Position numbers and translations under genes: made by a program. A DNA stretch of 64,000 nucleotides from positions 1,302,001-1,366,000 of the forward strand of contig NZ_CP030047.1 of NCBI RefSeq assembly GCF_015291625.1, in the 5' to 3' direction. The notes below the pieces were generated by a model. It saw nothing but the letters and a program-made list of their open reading frames with translations, had not been told where the DNA came from and searched no databases. Positions 7,306 through 15,872 of the stretch are shown here, one piece after another; the first letter of the stretch is position 1, and each line of letters starts with the position of its first letter. The DNA is from Bradyrhizobium sp. CCBAU 53421 (GTDB lineage Bacteria > Pseudomonadota > Alphaproteobacteria > Rhizobiales > Xanthobacteraceae).

Positions 7306-9381
7306 ATGTCAGAAACCAGCGCAGAGGCTCAAGCCAACCCCCTCCTGAAGGCGTGGCAGACGCCGCTCGAGACGCCGCCTTTCGCCGAGATCAAGCCGGA
7401 GCATTTCCTGCCCGCCTTCGAGCAGGCCTTCGCCGACCATTCGGCTGAAGTGGCTGCGATCACCCACGATCCGGCGCTGCCCGACTTCGACAACACCATC
7501 ACGGCGCTGGAGCGTTCCGGCAAGCTGCTGTCGAAGGTCTCGGCCGTGTTCTACGATCTGGTCTCGGCCCATTCGAGCCCGGCGATCCTGGAGATCGACA
7601 AGGAGGTGTCGCCCCGAATGGCGCGGCACTGGAATCCGATCATGATGAACGCTGTGCTGTTTGGCCGCATCGCCATGCTGCATGAAAAGCGCGCCTCGCT
7701 CGGCCTGACCGGCGAGCAGATGCGGCTCCTGGAGCGCACCTACACCCGCTTCCGCCGCTCCGGCGCCGGGCTCGACGACGCGGCCAAGGCCCGCATGGCC
7801 GAGATCAACGAGCGCCTCGCCCATCTCGGCACCTCGTTCAGCCACCATCTGCTCGGCGACGAGCAGGAGTGGTCCATGGAGCTCGGCGAGGGCGATCGCG
7901 CCGGCCTGTCCGACACATTTGTGGCGGCGGCCAAGGCTGCGGCGGAAGAGCGCGGCATGGCCGGCAAGGCGATCGTGACGCTGTCGCGCTCCTCGGTCGA
8001 GCCGTTCCTGCAGAGCTCGTCGCGGCGCGACCTGCGCGAGAAGGTCTACAAGGCCTTCACGGCCCGCGGCGACAACGGCAACGCCAACGACAACAATGCG
8101 ACCATCGTGGAGATCCTCAGGCTGCGCGAGGAGACCGCGAAGATCCTGGGCTTCCCGACCTACGCCGCCTATCGCCTCGAGGATTCCATGGCCAAGACGC
8201 CGGAGGCGGTGCGCGGCCTGCTGGAGCGGGTCTGGAAGCCGGCGCGGGCGCGGGCGCTCGCCGACCGCGATGCGCTGCAGGCGCTGATCACCGAAGAGGG
8301 CGGCAATTTCACTTTGGCGGCCTGGGACTGGCGCTACTACGCCGAGAAGCTGCGCCAGGCCAAAGCCAATTTCGACGATTCCGCGATCAAGCCGTACCTG
8401 GTGCTCGATCACATGATCGAGGCCGCGTTCGATTGCGCCACCCGCCTGTTCGGCGTCACCTTCGCCGAGCGCAAGGACGTCCCGGTGTGGCATCCGGATG
8501 TGCGGGTCTGGGAGGTCAAGGGCCGCGACGGCCAGCACAAGGCGCTGTTCTACGGCGATTACTTCGCGCGGCCGTCGAAGCGCTCCGGCGCCTGGATGAC
8601 TTCACTGCGCGATCAGCAGAAGCTCGACGGCGACGTCGCGCCGCTGGTCATCAATGTCTGCAACTTCGCCAAGGGCGCCGACGGCGCGCCGTCGCTGCTG
8701 TCGCCGGACGAAGCGCGGACCCTGTTCCACGAGTTCGGCCATGGCCTGCACGGCATGCTCTCCAACGTGACCTATCCGTCGCTGTCGGGCACCTCAGTGT
8801 TCACCGACTTCGTCGAGCTGCCCTCGCAACTCTACGAGCACTGGCAGGAGCGGCCCGAGGTGCTGCAGCGCTTCGCCCGCCACTACCAGACCGGAGAGGC
8901 GCTGCCCGACGACCTGCTCAAGCGCTTCCTCGCCGCGCGCAAGTTCAACCAGGGCTTTGCCACCGTGGAGTTCGTCTCCTCGGCGCTGGTCGACCTCGAA
9001 TTCCACACCCAGCCGGCGGCGGCGAGCTGGGACGTCCGCGCCTTCGAGCAGAAGGAGCTGGAGAAGATCGGTATGCCCGCCGAGATCTCGCTGCGGCACC
9101 GGCCGACCCAGTTCGGCCACATCTTCTCCGGCGACCACTATGCGTCCGGCTACTACAGCTACATGTGGTCGGAGGTGATGGACGCCGATGCGTTCGGCGC
9201 CTTCGAGGAGGCCGGCGACATCTTCGATCCCGCGACCGCCAAGCGGCTGCATGACGACATCTATTCGTCGGGCGGCTCGCGCGATCCGGAGGAGGCCTAT
9301 GTCGCGTTCCGCGGCCGCGAGCCCGAGCCGGATGCGCTGCTGCGCCGGCGCGGCCTGCTCGAGACGCCTGAGGCGGCCTGA
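7306..9381 (+). CDS. M3 family oligopeptidase / peptidyl-dipeptidase
   Basis: The 691-residue protein is a zinc metallopeptidase of family M3 (oligopeptidase A / Dcp type), which degrades short peptides in the cytoplasm. The HEFGH zinc motif is at residues 475-479. The third ligand region follows in the expected FTDFVELPSQLYEHW context, and the C-terminal FSGDHYASGYYSYMWSEVMDADAF segment is diagnostic of the family. Length agrees with full-size members. No signal peptide is present. The gene is monocistronic or weakly linked to the DUF1007 gene two bases downstream. Confidence 0.95.
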   Translation: MSETSAEAQANPLLKAWQTPLETPPFAEIKPEHFLPAFEQAFADHSAEVAAITHDPALPDFDNTITALERSGKLLSKVSAVFYDLVSAHSSPAILEIDKEVSPRMARHWNPIMMNAVLFGRIAMLHEKRASLGLTGEQMRLLERTYTRFRRSGAGLDDAAKARMAEINERLAHLGTSFSHHLLGDEQEWSMELGEGDRAGLSDTFVAAAKAAAEERGMAGKAIVTLSRSSVEPFLQSSSRRDLREKVYKAFTARGDNGNANDNNATIVEILRLREETAKILGFPTYAAYRLEDSMAKTPEAVRGLLERVWKPARARALADRDALQALITEEGGNFTLAAWDWRYYAEKLRQAKANFDDSAIKPYLVLDHMIEAAFDCATRLFGVTFAERKDVPVWHPDVRVWEVKGRDGQHKALFYGDYFARPSKRSGAWMTSLRDQQKLDGDVAPLVINVCNFAKGADGAPSLLSPDEARTLFHEFGHGLHGMLSNVTYPSLSGTSVFTDFVELPSQLYEHWQERPEVLQRFARHYQTGEALPDDLLKRFLAARKFNQGFATVEFVSSALVDLEFHTQPAAASWDVRAFEQKELEKIGMPAEISLRHRPTQFGHIFSGDHYASGYYSYMWSEVMDADAFGAFEEAGDIFDPATAKRLHDDIYSSGGSRDPEEAYVAFRGREPEPDALLRRRGLLETPEAA

Positions 9382-9383
9382 CG

Positions 9384-10034
9384 GTGCGGCAGCCCGTGAA
9401 TCGCCTGGTCGCCTGGCTCGTGCTTGCGGTGTCCGTCGCGCTCGGCACGGCGGCCGCCGAGGCCCATCCGCATGTCTGGATCGTCGCCAAAAGCGAACTG
9501 ATCTACGCGCCCGACGGCACCATCACCGCGGTCCGCCACGCCTGGACCTTCGACGACATGTTCTCGACCTATGCGCTGCAGGGCATCGAGGCCAAGGTGA
9601 AGGGGACCTACAGCCGCGAGGAGCTCGCGCCGCTGGCGCAGACCAATGTCGAGTCGCTGAAGGAATACGCCTACTTCACCTTCGCCAAGGGCGACGGCAA
9701 GAAGCAGAAGTTCACCGAGCCGGTCGACTACTTCCTCGAATACAAGGATTCGGCGCTGACACTGCACTTCACCCTGCCGGTGAAGACGCCGTTCAAGGCG
9801 AGGCAGCTCGCGCTCGAAGTGTTCGACCCGACCTACTTCATCGACTTCCAGTTCGCGGAGAAGGAGCCGGTCAAGCTGGTCGGCGCCGCTACCGACTGCA
9901 AGATGCAGTTCGAGCGGCCGAATAGTGACGGCACTGCCGCCGCGCAGAAGCTCGGCGAGCAGAACTTCCTCGACGGCGGCAACGCCAATTTCGGCATGAT
10001 GTTCGCCAACAAGATCACGGTGGATTGTCCATGA
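9384..10034 (+). CDS. DUF1007 family exported protein
   Basis: The 216-residue protein starts at a GTG two bases after the oligopeptidase stop and has a signal peptide ending near AAAEAHPHVW. DUF1007 members begin their mature part with this AHPHVW segment, which could bind metal. They are typically encoded next to NicO-type nickel/cobalt exporters, as here: the next gene overlaps the stop codon (ATGA). It therefore probably acts as the periplasmic partner of the transporter. The exact role of DUF1007 is not established. Confidence 0.85.
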   Translation: MRQPVNRLVAWLVLAVSVALGTAAAEAHPHVWIVAKSELIYAPDGTITAVRHAWTFDDMFSTYALQGIEAKVKGTYSREELAPLAQTNVESLKEYAYFTFAKGDGKKQKFTEPVDYFLEYKDSALTLHFTLPVKTPFKARQLALEVFDPTYFIDFQFAEKEPVKLVGAATDCKMQFERPNSDGTAAAQKLGEQNFLDGGNANFGMMFANKITVDCP

Positions 10035-11143
10035 TGCCGATCGCCTCCCGCGCGATGCGTGGCCTTGCCATGTCCGCTGCGGTCTTGGTCGCAGTCGCGG
10101 TGCTCGACGGTGCGGTTCATGCGCTGCTGGCACAGAATCCGTTCGGCGCGCCGCGCGCGGCGGAGCCGCAGGGCGGCATTGTCGGCTGGCTGTTGGCAAA
10201 GCAGTCGGAGTTCTATCGCGAGATCTCGCAGGCGATCCGCGCCGCGAAATCCGACGGTTCGGCGGTCTGGACGCTGCTCGTGATCTCGTTTGCCTACGGG
10301 ATTTTCCATGCCGCCGGCCCCGGCCACGGCAAGGCGGTGATCTCGTCCTATATGGTCGCCAATCGCGAGACCGCGCGGCGCGGCATCGTGCTGTCGTTCG
10401 CCTCGGCGCTGATGCAGTCGCTGGTCGCCGTTCTGATCGTCGGGGTCTGCGCCTGGCTGCTCAACGCGACGGCGAAGACCATGTGCGGGGCGGAGAAGGC
10501 GATCGAGATCGCAAGCTACGCGCTGATCGCAGCATTCGGCGCCCGGCTGGTCTGGGTCAAGGGCGGCGGCTTCTTCCGCGCGCTGCAGGCGCCGCGGCCG
10601 GCGCTGGCGATGGCCGGCGCGCATCATCACGACCACGGCCACCATGACCACGATCACCATGGCCATGATCACCATCATCGCCACGCGCATGACGATCATG
10701 GCCATCATCATCACGGCCACGGTCACGAGCATGACGCGCAGCACGTGCATGACGAGCATTGCGGCCATTCGCACGGGCCGACGCCGGCCGAGCTCGCCGG
10801 TCCCGGCGGCTGGCGGCGCGGCCTCGGCGCGATCCTGACCGTAGGAATCCGCCCGTGCTCGGGAGCGATCCTGGTGCTGGTGTTCGCGCTGGCGCAGGGC
10901 CTGTTCTGGGCCGGTATCGCCGCGACCTTCGTGATGGGGCTCGGGACTGCCATCACCGTGGCGGCAATCGCGCTGGTCGCGGTGTCGGCGCGCGGCCTGG
11001 CCGAGCGGCTGAGTGCGGCGCGCGACGGCGGCGGCACGGTGATCATGCGTGGCCTGGAGTTCGCCGCCGCGGGCCTCGTGCTGCTGTTCGGACTCGGGCT
11101 GTTGTTCGGTTACGTCGCGGCCGAGCGGGCGACGTGCCTGTAG
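10031..11143 (+). CDS. NicO/RcnA-like nickel-cobalt exporter with His-rich loop
   Basis: The ~370-residue membrane protein matches the NicO/RcnA family, which exports Ni2+ or Co2+ across the inner membrane. It has about six transmembrane helices, the conserved FHAAGPGHGKAVISSYMVAN segment in the first half, and GIRPCSGAILVLVFALAQG in the second. Between them is a cytoplasmic or periplasmic loop of roughly 45 residues made almost only of His, Asp, Gly and Glu, expected to bind metal. The ATG at 10031 overlaps the DUF1007 stop codon, so the two are translationally coupled. I see no metal-responsive repressor next to it. Confidence 0.92.
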   Translation: MMPIASRAMRGLAMSAAVLVAVAVLDGAVHALLAQNPFGAPRAAEPQGGIVGWLLAKQSEFYREISQAIRAAKSDGSAVWTLLVISFAYGIFHAAGPGHGKAVISSYMVANRETARRGIVLSFASALMQSLVAVLIVGVCAWLLNATAKTMCGAEKAIEIASYALIAAFGARLVWVKGGGFFRALQAPRPALAMAGAHHHDHGHHDHDHHGHDHHHRHAHDDHGHHHHGHGHEHDAQHVHDEHCGHSHGPTPAELAGPGGWRRGLGAILTVGIRPCSGAILVLVFALAQGLFWAGIAATFVMGLGTAITVAAIALVAVSARGLAERLSAARDGGGTVIMRGLEFAAAGLVLLFGLGLLFGYVAAERATCL

Positions 11144-11161
11144 GGCTCCACTCTACGTGAT

Positions 11162-11261
11162 CCGTCACCCTGAGGAGCGCGTAGCGCGTCTCGAAGGGTC
11201 GACGGCCACCGGCCGGGCCGTGCATCCTTCGAGACGCGCTACGCGCTCCTCAGGATGACGG
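11162..11261. repeat. 100-bp intergenic palindrome
   Basis: Two 36-base arms, starting CCGTCACCCTGAGGAGCGCG and ending GCGCTCCTCAGGATGACGG, are inverted around a 28-base centre (11198-11225). They differ by about one base pair. The element lies between the 3' ends of the NicO and MAPEG genes. It looks like one of the dispersed palindromic elements of Bradyrhizobium-type genomes and can fold into a long hairpin on either strand. Confidence 0.8.
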
Positions 11262-11280
11262 TGAGGGAGCAAACTGACGC

Positions 11281-11679
11281 TCAACTCGTCAGATAGCCCC
11301 TGATCGCCGGCAGCAGGAAGATCGCGATGTTGATCGCAAAGCCGATGCTCCAGAGGATCGAGCGCAGCGTCGGGCGGTTGCCGATATAGGTGAAGACGTA
11401 GGCGATCCGCACGATCAGGAACAGCACGGCGAGCTCGTCGATCAGCCGCAGCGGGCCGACGCGGAATTCGGCGAGCAGCACGGCGAAGGCGAAGAACGGG
11501 AAGGCCTCGATGCCGTTCTGGTGGGCGCCGAGCGCCCGCGAGCGGATCGGGTCGTCGTAGAAATCCGGATCGCGAGGTTTCGAATTGTCGAAACCGCGGA
11601 TGCCGGCCCATTTCACCGATACGATCGTCAGCAGCGAGAGCAGCAGCGTCCCGAAGACGCACCATTCGGCGATCGTCAT
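11281..11679 (-). CDS. MAPEG family membrane protein
   Basis: The 132-residue protein has four predicted helices and MAPEG hallmarks: AHQNGIEAFPFFAFAVLLAE in the second helix region and YVFTYIGNRPTLRSILWSIGF later. MAPEG members include glutathione-dependent membrane enzymes, but most bacterial ones are uncharacterised. The ATG at 11679 follows a strong GGAGGAACC ribosome site; the upstream frame to 11808 runs through a dispersed repeat and is rejected. No partner gene is adjacent. Confidence 0.85.
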   Translation of the reverse strand: MTIAEWCVFGTLLLSLLTIVSVKWAGIRGFDNSKPRDPDFYDDPIRSRALGAHQNGIEAFPFFAFAVLLAEFRVGPLRLIDELAVLFLIVRIAYVFTYIGNRPTLRSILWSIGFAINIAIFLLPAIRGYLTS

Positions 11680-11692
11680 GGTTCCTCCCAGA

Positions 11693-11750
11693 AGCGTTTT
11701 CGAGCGAAGTGGGACCCGGTTCGCGTCAAGAAAACGCGTCAAAACAAAAG
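11693..11750. repeat. 58-bp dispersed repeat, copy 1
   Basis: The element runs from AGCGTTTTCGAGCGAAGTGG to AAAACGCGTCAAAACAAAAG. It has complementary ends (GCGTTTTC / GAAAACGC), so it can form a hairpin. A second copy with the same order and spacing lies at 31796-31853. Both lie between genes. Confidence 0.8.
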
Positions 11751-11858
11751 CTCTGCTTCGGGACGGGAACGTAGCCAACCGGCACTCGGCTTGACAAGGT
11801 TGGAGCAACGCGCGAAGCCCAAAGCCCCCAAGCGAAGGACTTCAGGCGCAAGGCCATC

Positions 11859-12896
11859 ATGAGCACGGTGATCCCGTTCGAGAGCGCGAAGCCTGCCGCG
11901 GCGCCGAAGCCGGAGCGCGTCGGCGTGCTGCTGGTCAATCTCGGCACGCCGGATACGGCGGATGCCGCCGGCGTGCGGGTCTATCTAAGGGAATTCCTGT
12001 CCGATCCGCGGGTGATCGAGGACCAGGGCCTGCTTTGGAAGCTGATCCTCAACGGCATCATCCTGCGCGTGCGCCCGGCCCGCAAGGCGCAGGACTATCT
12101 GAAGATCTGGAACACCGAGAAGAACGAGTCGCCGCTGAAGACCATCACGCGCTCGCAGGCCGACAAGCTGGCGGAGGCGATCGCCGATCATGACCATGTC
12201 GTGATCGACTGGGCGATGCGCTACGGCAATCCGTCGATCAAGGAGCGCATCGAGGCGCTTGCGGCACAGGGCTGCGGCCGGCTGCTGCTGGTGCCGCTCT
12301 ATCCGCAATATTCGGCGGCGACGTCGGCGACCGTCTGCGACGAGGCGTTTCGCGTGCTGGCCGGCATGCGCGCGCAGCCGATCCTGCGGGTGACGCCGCC
12401 TTACTACGATGATCCTGATTACATCGAGGCGCTCGCGGTCTCGATCAACGCGCATCTCGCGACATTGCCGTTCCAGCCCGAGATCATCCTCGCCTCGTTC
12501 CACGGCATGCCGAAGGAATATGTCGACAAGGGCGATCCCTATCAGGTGCAGTGCATCGCCACGACCAACGCGCTGCGCAAGCGGCTCGGGCTCGATCCTT
12601 CGCGGCTGATCCTGACCTTCCAGTCGCGCTTCGGCAATGCCGAGTGGCTGCAGCCCTATACCGACAAGACGGTCGAGAAGCTGGCCAGGGACGGCGTGCG
12701 GCGAATGGCCGTGGTGACGCCCGGCTTCTCCGCGGATTGCCTGGAGACGTTGGAGGAAATCGCGCAGGAGAACGCCGAGATCTTCCGGCACAATGGCGGC
12801 GAGCAGTTCGCAGCCGTCCCCTGCCTCAACGACAGCGACGGCGGCATGGACGTGATCCGCCAGCTCGTGCTGCGCGAGCTTCAGGGCTGGATCTGA
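11859..12896 (+). CDS. hemH: Ferrochelatase
   Basis: The 345-residue protein is ferrochelatase, which inserts Fe2+ into protoporphyrin IX at the last step of haem synthesis. The N-terminal GVLLVNLGTPDTA, the LLLVPLYPQYSAATSAT strand and the metal/porphyrin-site segment ASFHGMPKEYVDKGDPY are all present, as is the later FQSRFGNAEWLQPYTDKTVE. The C-terminal VVTPGFSADCLETLEEI is family-typical. Start at ATG 11859. The gene stands alone; no iron-responsive (Irr/Fur) box is evident to me upstream. Confidence 0.96.
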   Translation: MSTVIPFESAKPAAAPKPERVGVLLVNLGTPDTADAAGVRVYLREFLSDPRVIEDQGLLWKLILNGIILRVRPARKAQDYLKIWNTEKNESPLKTITRSQADKLAEAIADHDHVVIDWAMRYGNPSIKERIEALAAQGCGRLLLVPLYPQYSAATSATVCDEAFRVLAGMRAQPILRVTPPYYDDPDYIEALAVSINAHLATLPFQPEIILASFHGMPKEYVDKGDPYQVQCIATTNALRKRLGLDPSRLILTFQSRFGNAEWLQPYTDKTVEKLARDGVRRMAVVTPGFSADCLETLEEIAQENAEIFRHNGGEQFAAVPCLNDSDGGMDVIRQLVLRELQGWI

Positions 12897-13079
12897 GAAT
12901 ACCGGATCTGATTGTTAACGATCGGTGACGGCGGACGCGGCTATTCGCTCGCCCCTGGTAGTCGGACAGCAGCTTCCTATGTGCTAGGGAGAACAACAGC
13001 CGGCTGAACCGGCGAAGCGGTCCTGCCGACCAATGCACGACCGCGCTGGCGACGGTCTCGCTGGGCCCTGGAGGACTTC

Positions 13080-14081
13080 ATGACTGGCTTCGACGTTTTC
13101 GCGATCGCATTTGTTCTTCTCGTCATCGTCACGCTGTTCGCCGGGATCAAGACCGTTCCGCAGGGCTTCGACTGGACCATCGAGCGGTTCGGCAAATACA
13201 CCCGCACGCTGTCGCCCGGCCTCAATCTCATCGTGCCGTATTTCGATCGCATCGGGCGCAAGATCAACATGATGGAGCAGGTGATCAACATCCCCGAGCA
13301 GGAGGTGATCACCAAGGACAACGCCACCGTCACGGTGGACGGCGTCGCCTTCTACCAGGTGTTCGATGCCGCGAAAGCGAGCTACGAGGTTGCCAATCTC
13401 AACCAGGCTATCACCGTCCTGACCATGACCAACATCCGCTCGGTGATGGGCTCGATGGATCTCGACCAGGTGCTGTCGCATCGCGACGAGATCAACGAGC
13501 GGCTGCTGCGCGTGGTCGACGCCGCGGTGTCGCCGTGGGGCGTCAAGGTCAACCGCATCGAGATCAAGGACATCGTGCCGCCGGCCGACCTCGTCGAGGC
13601 GATGGGCCGGCAGATGAAGGCCGAGCGCGTCAAGCGCGCCGACATCTTGCAAGCGGAAGGTCAGCGGCAGTCCGAGATCCTGCGCGCCGAAGGCGCCAAG
13701 CAGGGCCAGATCCTCCAGGCCGAGGGCCGCCGCGAGGCCGCCTTCCGCGACGCCGAGGCGCGCGAGCGTCTCGCCGAGGCCGAGGCCAAGGCGACCCAGA
13801 TGGTGTCGGAGTCGATCGCCAAGGGCGATGTCGCCGCGCTGAACTATTTCATCGCCGACAAGTACATCAAGGCGTTCGGCCAACTCGCGGAGTCGCCGAA
13901 CCAGAAGGTCCTGATGCTGCCGATCGAGACCTCGAGCGTGCTGGGCTCGCTGGCCGGCATCGGCGAGATCGCCCGCGCCACCTTCGGCGAGAGCGCGGCA
14001 TCCGCCACGGCCGCGGCCCGGCGCGGCGGCTCGGTGCCGCCGGCAGGTCCCACCCCGCCGCCGCCGGTGCCGCAGCGGTAA
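13080..14081 (+). CDS. SPFH/Band 7 membrane protein (QmcA/stomatin type)
   Basis: The 333-residue protein has one N-terminal helix (residues 5-22) followed by a Band 7/SPFH domain: [26 protein letters not shown] is the standard start of the domain. A coiled-coil region rich in [19 protein letters not shown] follows, then a low-complexity tail ending in Pro/Gly. Such proteins form oligomeric scaffolds in membrane microdomains and may modulate FtsH-type proteolysis. It is paired with an NfeD-like gene 41 bases downstream, the classic stomatin-NfeD arrangement. A GGAGGA precedes the ATG. Confidence 0.92.
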   Translation: MTGFDVFAIAFVLLVIVTLFAGIKTVPQGFDWTIERFGKYTRTLSPGLNLIVPYFDRIGRKINMMEQVINIPEQEVITKDNATVTVDGVAFYQVFDAAKASYEVANLNQAITVLTMTNIRSVMGSMDLDQVLSHRDEINERLLRVVDAAVSPWGVKVNRIEIKDIVPPADLVEAMGRQMKAERVKRADILQAEGQRQSEILRAEGAKQGQILQAEGRREAAFRDAEARERLAEAEAKATQMVSESIAKGDVAALNYFIADKYIKAFGQLAESPNQKVLMLPIETSSVLGSLAGIGEIARATFGESAASATAAARRGGSVPPAGPTPPPPVPQR

Positions 14082-14122
14082 GGGTGTGATGGCATCGCGC
14101 ACGCAATGATAGAGGTCACGTC

Positions 14123-14569
14123 ATGGCCGAGATGTTTTCGACATTGGGTACCTGGAACTGGCTGATCTTCGGCTTCATCCTGATGGCGCTGGAGCTCGCG
14201 GCGCCCGGGGTGTTCCTGTTCTGGCTCGGGCTCGCGGCGCTCCTGGTCGGCCTGCTGTCGTTCGTGTTCACACCGTCCTGGCAGATGCAGCTCCTGATGT
14301 TCGCGGTGTTCGCCGCGCTCGCGGTACCGGCGTGGCGGCATTTCGCGAAGGGAGCCACCGAGGCGAGCAAGACCAACCCGTTCCTCAACCGCCGCAACGA
14401 AGCGCTGGTCGGCCGCGAATTCACGCTGGAGAGGCCGATCGTCGATGGATCGGGCACGGTGCGGATCGACGACACGGTCTGGCGCGTCGCCGGCCCCGAT
14501 GCGCCGGCCGGCAGCCGGGTGAAGGTAGTCCGCGCCGACGGCGCCAGCCTGACGGTGGCCGCGGTCTAG
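14123..14569 (+). CDS. NfeD family protein
   Basis: The 148-residue protein has two or three helices in its first ~70 residues and a C-terminal OB-fold domain beginning near NRRNEALVGREFTLERPIVDGSGTVRID, as in short NfeD (YbbK-type) proteins. Partner genes of this type sit beside SPFH genes and are thought to act together in the membrane; the OB domain lies in the cytoplasm. No ClpP-like protease domain is present, which fits the short class. Confidence 0.9.
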   Translation: MAEMFSTLGTWNWLIFGFILMALELAAPGVFLFWLGLAALLVGLLSFVFTPSWQMQLLMFAVFAALAVPAWRHFAKGATEASKTNPFLNRRNEALVGREFTLERPIVDGSGTVRIDDTVWRVAGPDAPAGSRVKVVRADGASLTVAAV

Positions 14570-14597
14570 CCCTTATCGAGCGACGCTCTTGCTTTCA

Positions 14598-14757
14598 CCT
14601 CTCCCCGCCTGCGGGGAGAGGTCGGATCGCATCGTCAGATGCGATCCGGGTGAGGGGGTACAGGTCCCAACGATCGGCTCGCTCGCGGAGGGAGCCCCTC
14701 ACCCCAACCCTCTAAGAGCGAGCTTCGCTCGTCTCGACCCGTAAGAACGGGGAGAGG
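14598..14757. repeat. Compound palindromic intergenic element
   Basis: CCTCTCCCC and GGGGAGAGG form a hairpin at 14598-14621. GGATCGCATC and GATGCGATCC follow, and a last block with complementary CCCCTCACCC and GGGTGAGGGG sides ends in GGGGAGAGGG at about 14757. The unit separates the convergent NfeD and HxlR genes. It resembles the dispersed elements common between genes in Rhizobiales. Confidence 0.7.
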
Positions 14758-14764
14758 GAGAAAA

Positions 14765-15091
14765 TTAGAGCTTGCTCCAGCGCTCGGCGAAGCGGTTGAG
14801 CGGGGTGAAGGTCTGGAACAGCTCCCGGCCGAGCGCGGTGAGGCTGTAACCATCCTCCGTCAGCTCGACGAACCCCGACTCGCGCAGCTCGGTCAACCGC
14901 GTCTGCAGGATGGTCGGTGAGGCCTCGTCGCAGGCGGTGCGCAGCGCGCGCGAGGTCAGCGCGCTCTCGCGCAGCTCCCAGACGATGCGCAAGGTCCAGC
15001 GCCGCCCCAACAGATCGAGCAGCGCCATGATCGGGCGGCCGGTCCGCGAGCCGCGGACGCCGGGTCTTGCGGTCGGAGCCTGCTGCGCCAT
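14765..15091 (-). CDS. HxlR family winged-helix transcriptional regulator
   Basis: The 108-residue protein has the HxlR winged helix: GRPIMALLDLLGRRWTLRIVWEL at residues 18-40, recognition helix SPTILQTRLTEL, and a wing around VELTEDGYSLTALGREL. It lacks the Cys seen near the N-terminus of redox-sensing members. The divergent neighbour is an AhpD/carboxymuconolactone decarboxylase-like gene, and two identical palindromes lie between them (15143-15181). Self-regulation and control of the neighbour are therefore likely. Confidence 0.88.
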   Translation of the reverse strand: MAQQAPTARPGVRGSRTGRPIMALLDLLGRRWTLRIVWELRESALTSRALRTACDEASPTILQTRLTELRESGFVELTEDGYSLTALGRELFQTFTPLNRFAERWSKL

Positions 15092-15142
15092 GTCGCGAAT
15101 CCCTCTTCAATATCGCTTGCGCGAATCTCTCTTGCGGCGATC

Positions 15143-15181
15143 GCTACAGATATTGTAGCGTTTCGCTACAGTAAATGTAGC
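15143..15181. promoter_or_regulatory. Tandem operator between the HxlR and AhpD-like genes
   Basis: GCTACA-N5-TGTAGC occurs twice, at 15143-15159 and 15165-15181, with five bases between copies, so every half-site is five bases from the next and the centres are 22 bp apart (two helical turns). The second copy ends 14 bases before the ATG at 15196. The placement suggests binding of two dimers of the divergently encoded HxlR regulator. The binder is inferred. Confidence 0.7.
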
Positions 15182-15195
15182 AACGAGATCAGCCC

Positions 15196-15735
15196 ATGTC
15201 ACGCATTGCGCCACTCGATCCGCCCTACGCGGCGGACGTTCAACAGCATTTCGACCGCATCATGCGCGGAAAGCCGCCGCTGGTGCTGTTCCGCATGATG
15301 GCGGCCCATCCGCGCGCTTGGGAGAAGTTCCGCGGCGGCGGCCTGCTCGACCGCGGGCCGCTGCCGTTGCGGGAGCGCGAGATCGTGATCGACCGCACCT
15401 GCGCGCTCAACAAATGCGAATACGAATGGGGCGTACATGTCACCGCGTTCGGCGCCGCCGCCGCCCTGTCGGAGCAGCAGGTCCACGCCACCGTGCGCGG
15501 TGCGGCCGATGCCGATTGCTGGTCGCCGGCCGAACAGGCGTTGATCGCCGCGGTCGATGCGCTGCATGCGCGCGCGACGCTGGATGATGCGGAATACGCG
15601 TCCCTGTCGGCGCATTACGACGACGATCAGGTGCTGGAGATCATCCTGCTGTGCGGCTTCTACCGCACCGTCTCCTACCTCGCCAACGCGCTGGCCCTGC
15701 CGCTGGAGGCGACGGCGGCAAGATTTCCGACATAA
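15196..15735 (+). CDS. Carboxymuconolactone decarboxylase / AhpD-like protein
   Basis: The 179-residue protein is an all-helical AhpD/CMD-type protein. The core motif LREREIVIDRTCALNKCEYEWGVHVTAFG holds two Cys five apart and a His seven residues after the second, as in many CMD-family peroxidase-like proteins. A later YDDDQVLEIILLCGFYRTVSYLANAL helix is also typical. Members include disulphide reductases and decarboxylases; the substrate here is unknown. Divergence from an HxlR regulator and the tandem operator suggest induction by a reactive or aromatic compound. Confidence 0.85.
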   Translation: MSRIAPLDPPYAADVQQHFDRIMRGKPPLVLFRMMAAHPRAWEKFRGGGLLDRGPLPLREREIVIDRTCALNKCEYEWGVHVTAFGAAAALSEQQVHATVRGAADADCWSPAEQALIAAVDALHARATLDDAEYASLSAHYDDDQVLEIILLCGFYRTVSYLANALALPLEATAARFPT

Positions 15736-15739
15736 CCGT

Positions 15740-15858
15740 CGTCATTGCGAGGAGCGAAGCGACGAAGCAATCCATGCCTCCGCAAGAGAAGAGATGGATT
15801 GCTTCGCGGAGCCTGTCATCGGGCGCGTGTTCGCGCGACCCGTTGGCTCGCAACGACG
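15740..15858. repeat. Dispersed palindromic element (CGTCATTGCGAGGAGCGAAG type)
   Basis: The left arm starts CGTCATTGCGAGGAGCGAAG and continues to AAGCAATCCA. The inner right arm TGGATTGCTTCGC begins at 15795, and the far end is TTGGCTCGCAACGAC. The inner AAGCAATCCA/TGGATTGCTT pairing is perfect. This sequence type is a widespread intergenic repeat in alphaproteobacteria. It separates the AhpD-like and KdsD genes, which converge. Confidence 0.8.
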
Positions 15859-15872
15859 GAGCGAAGCGTGGC

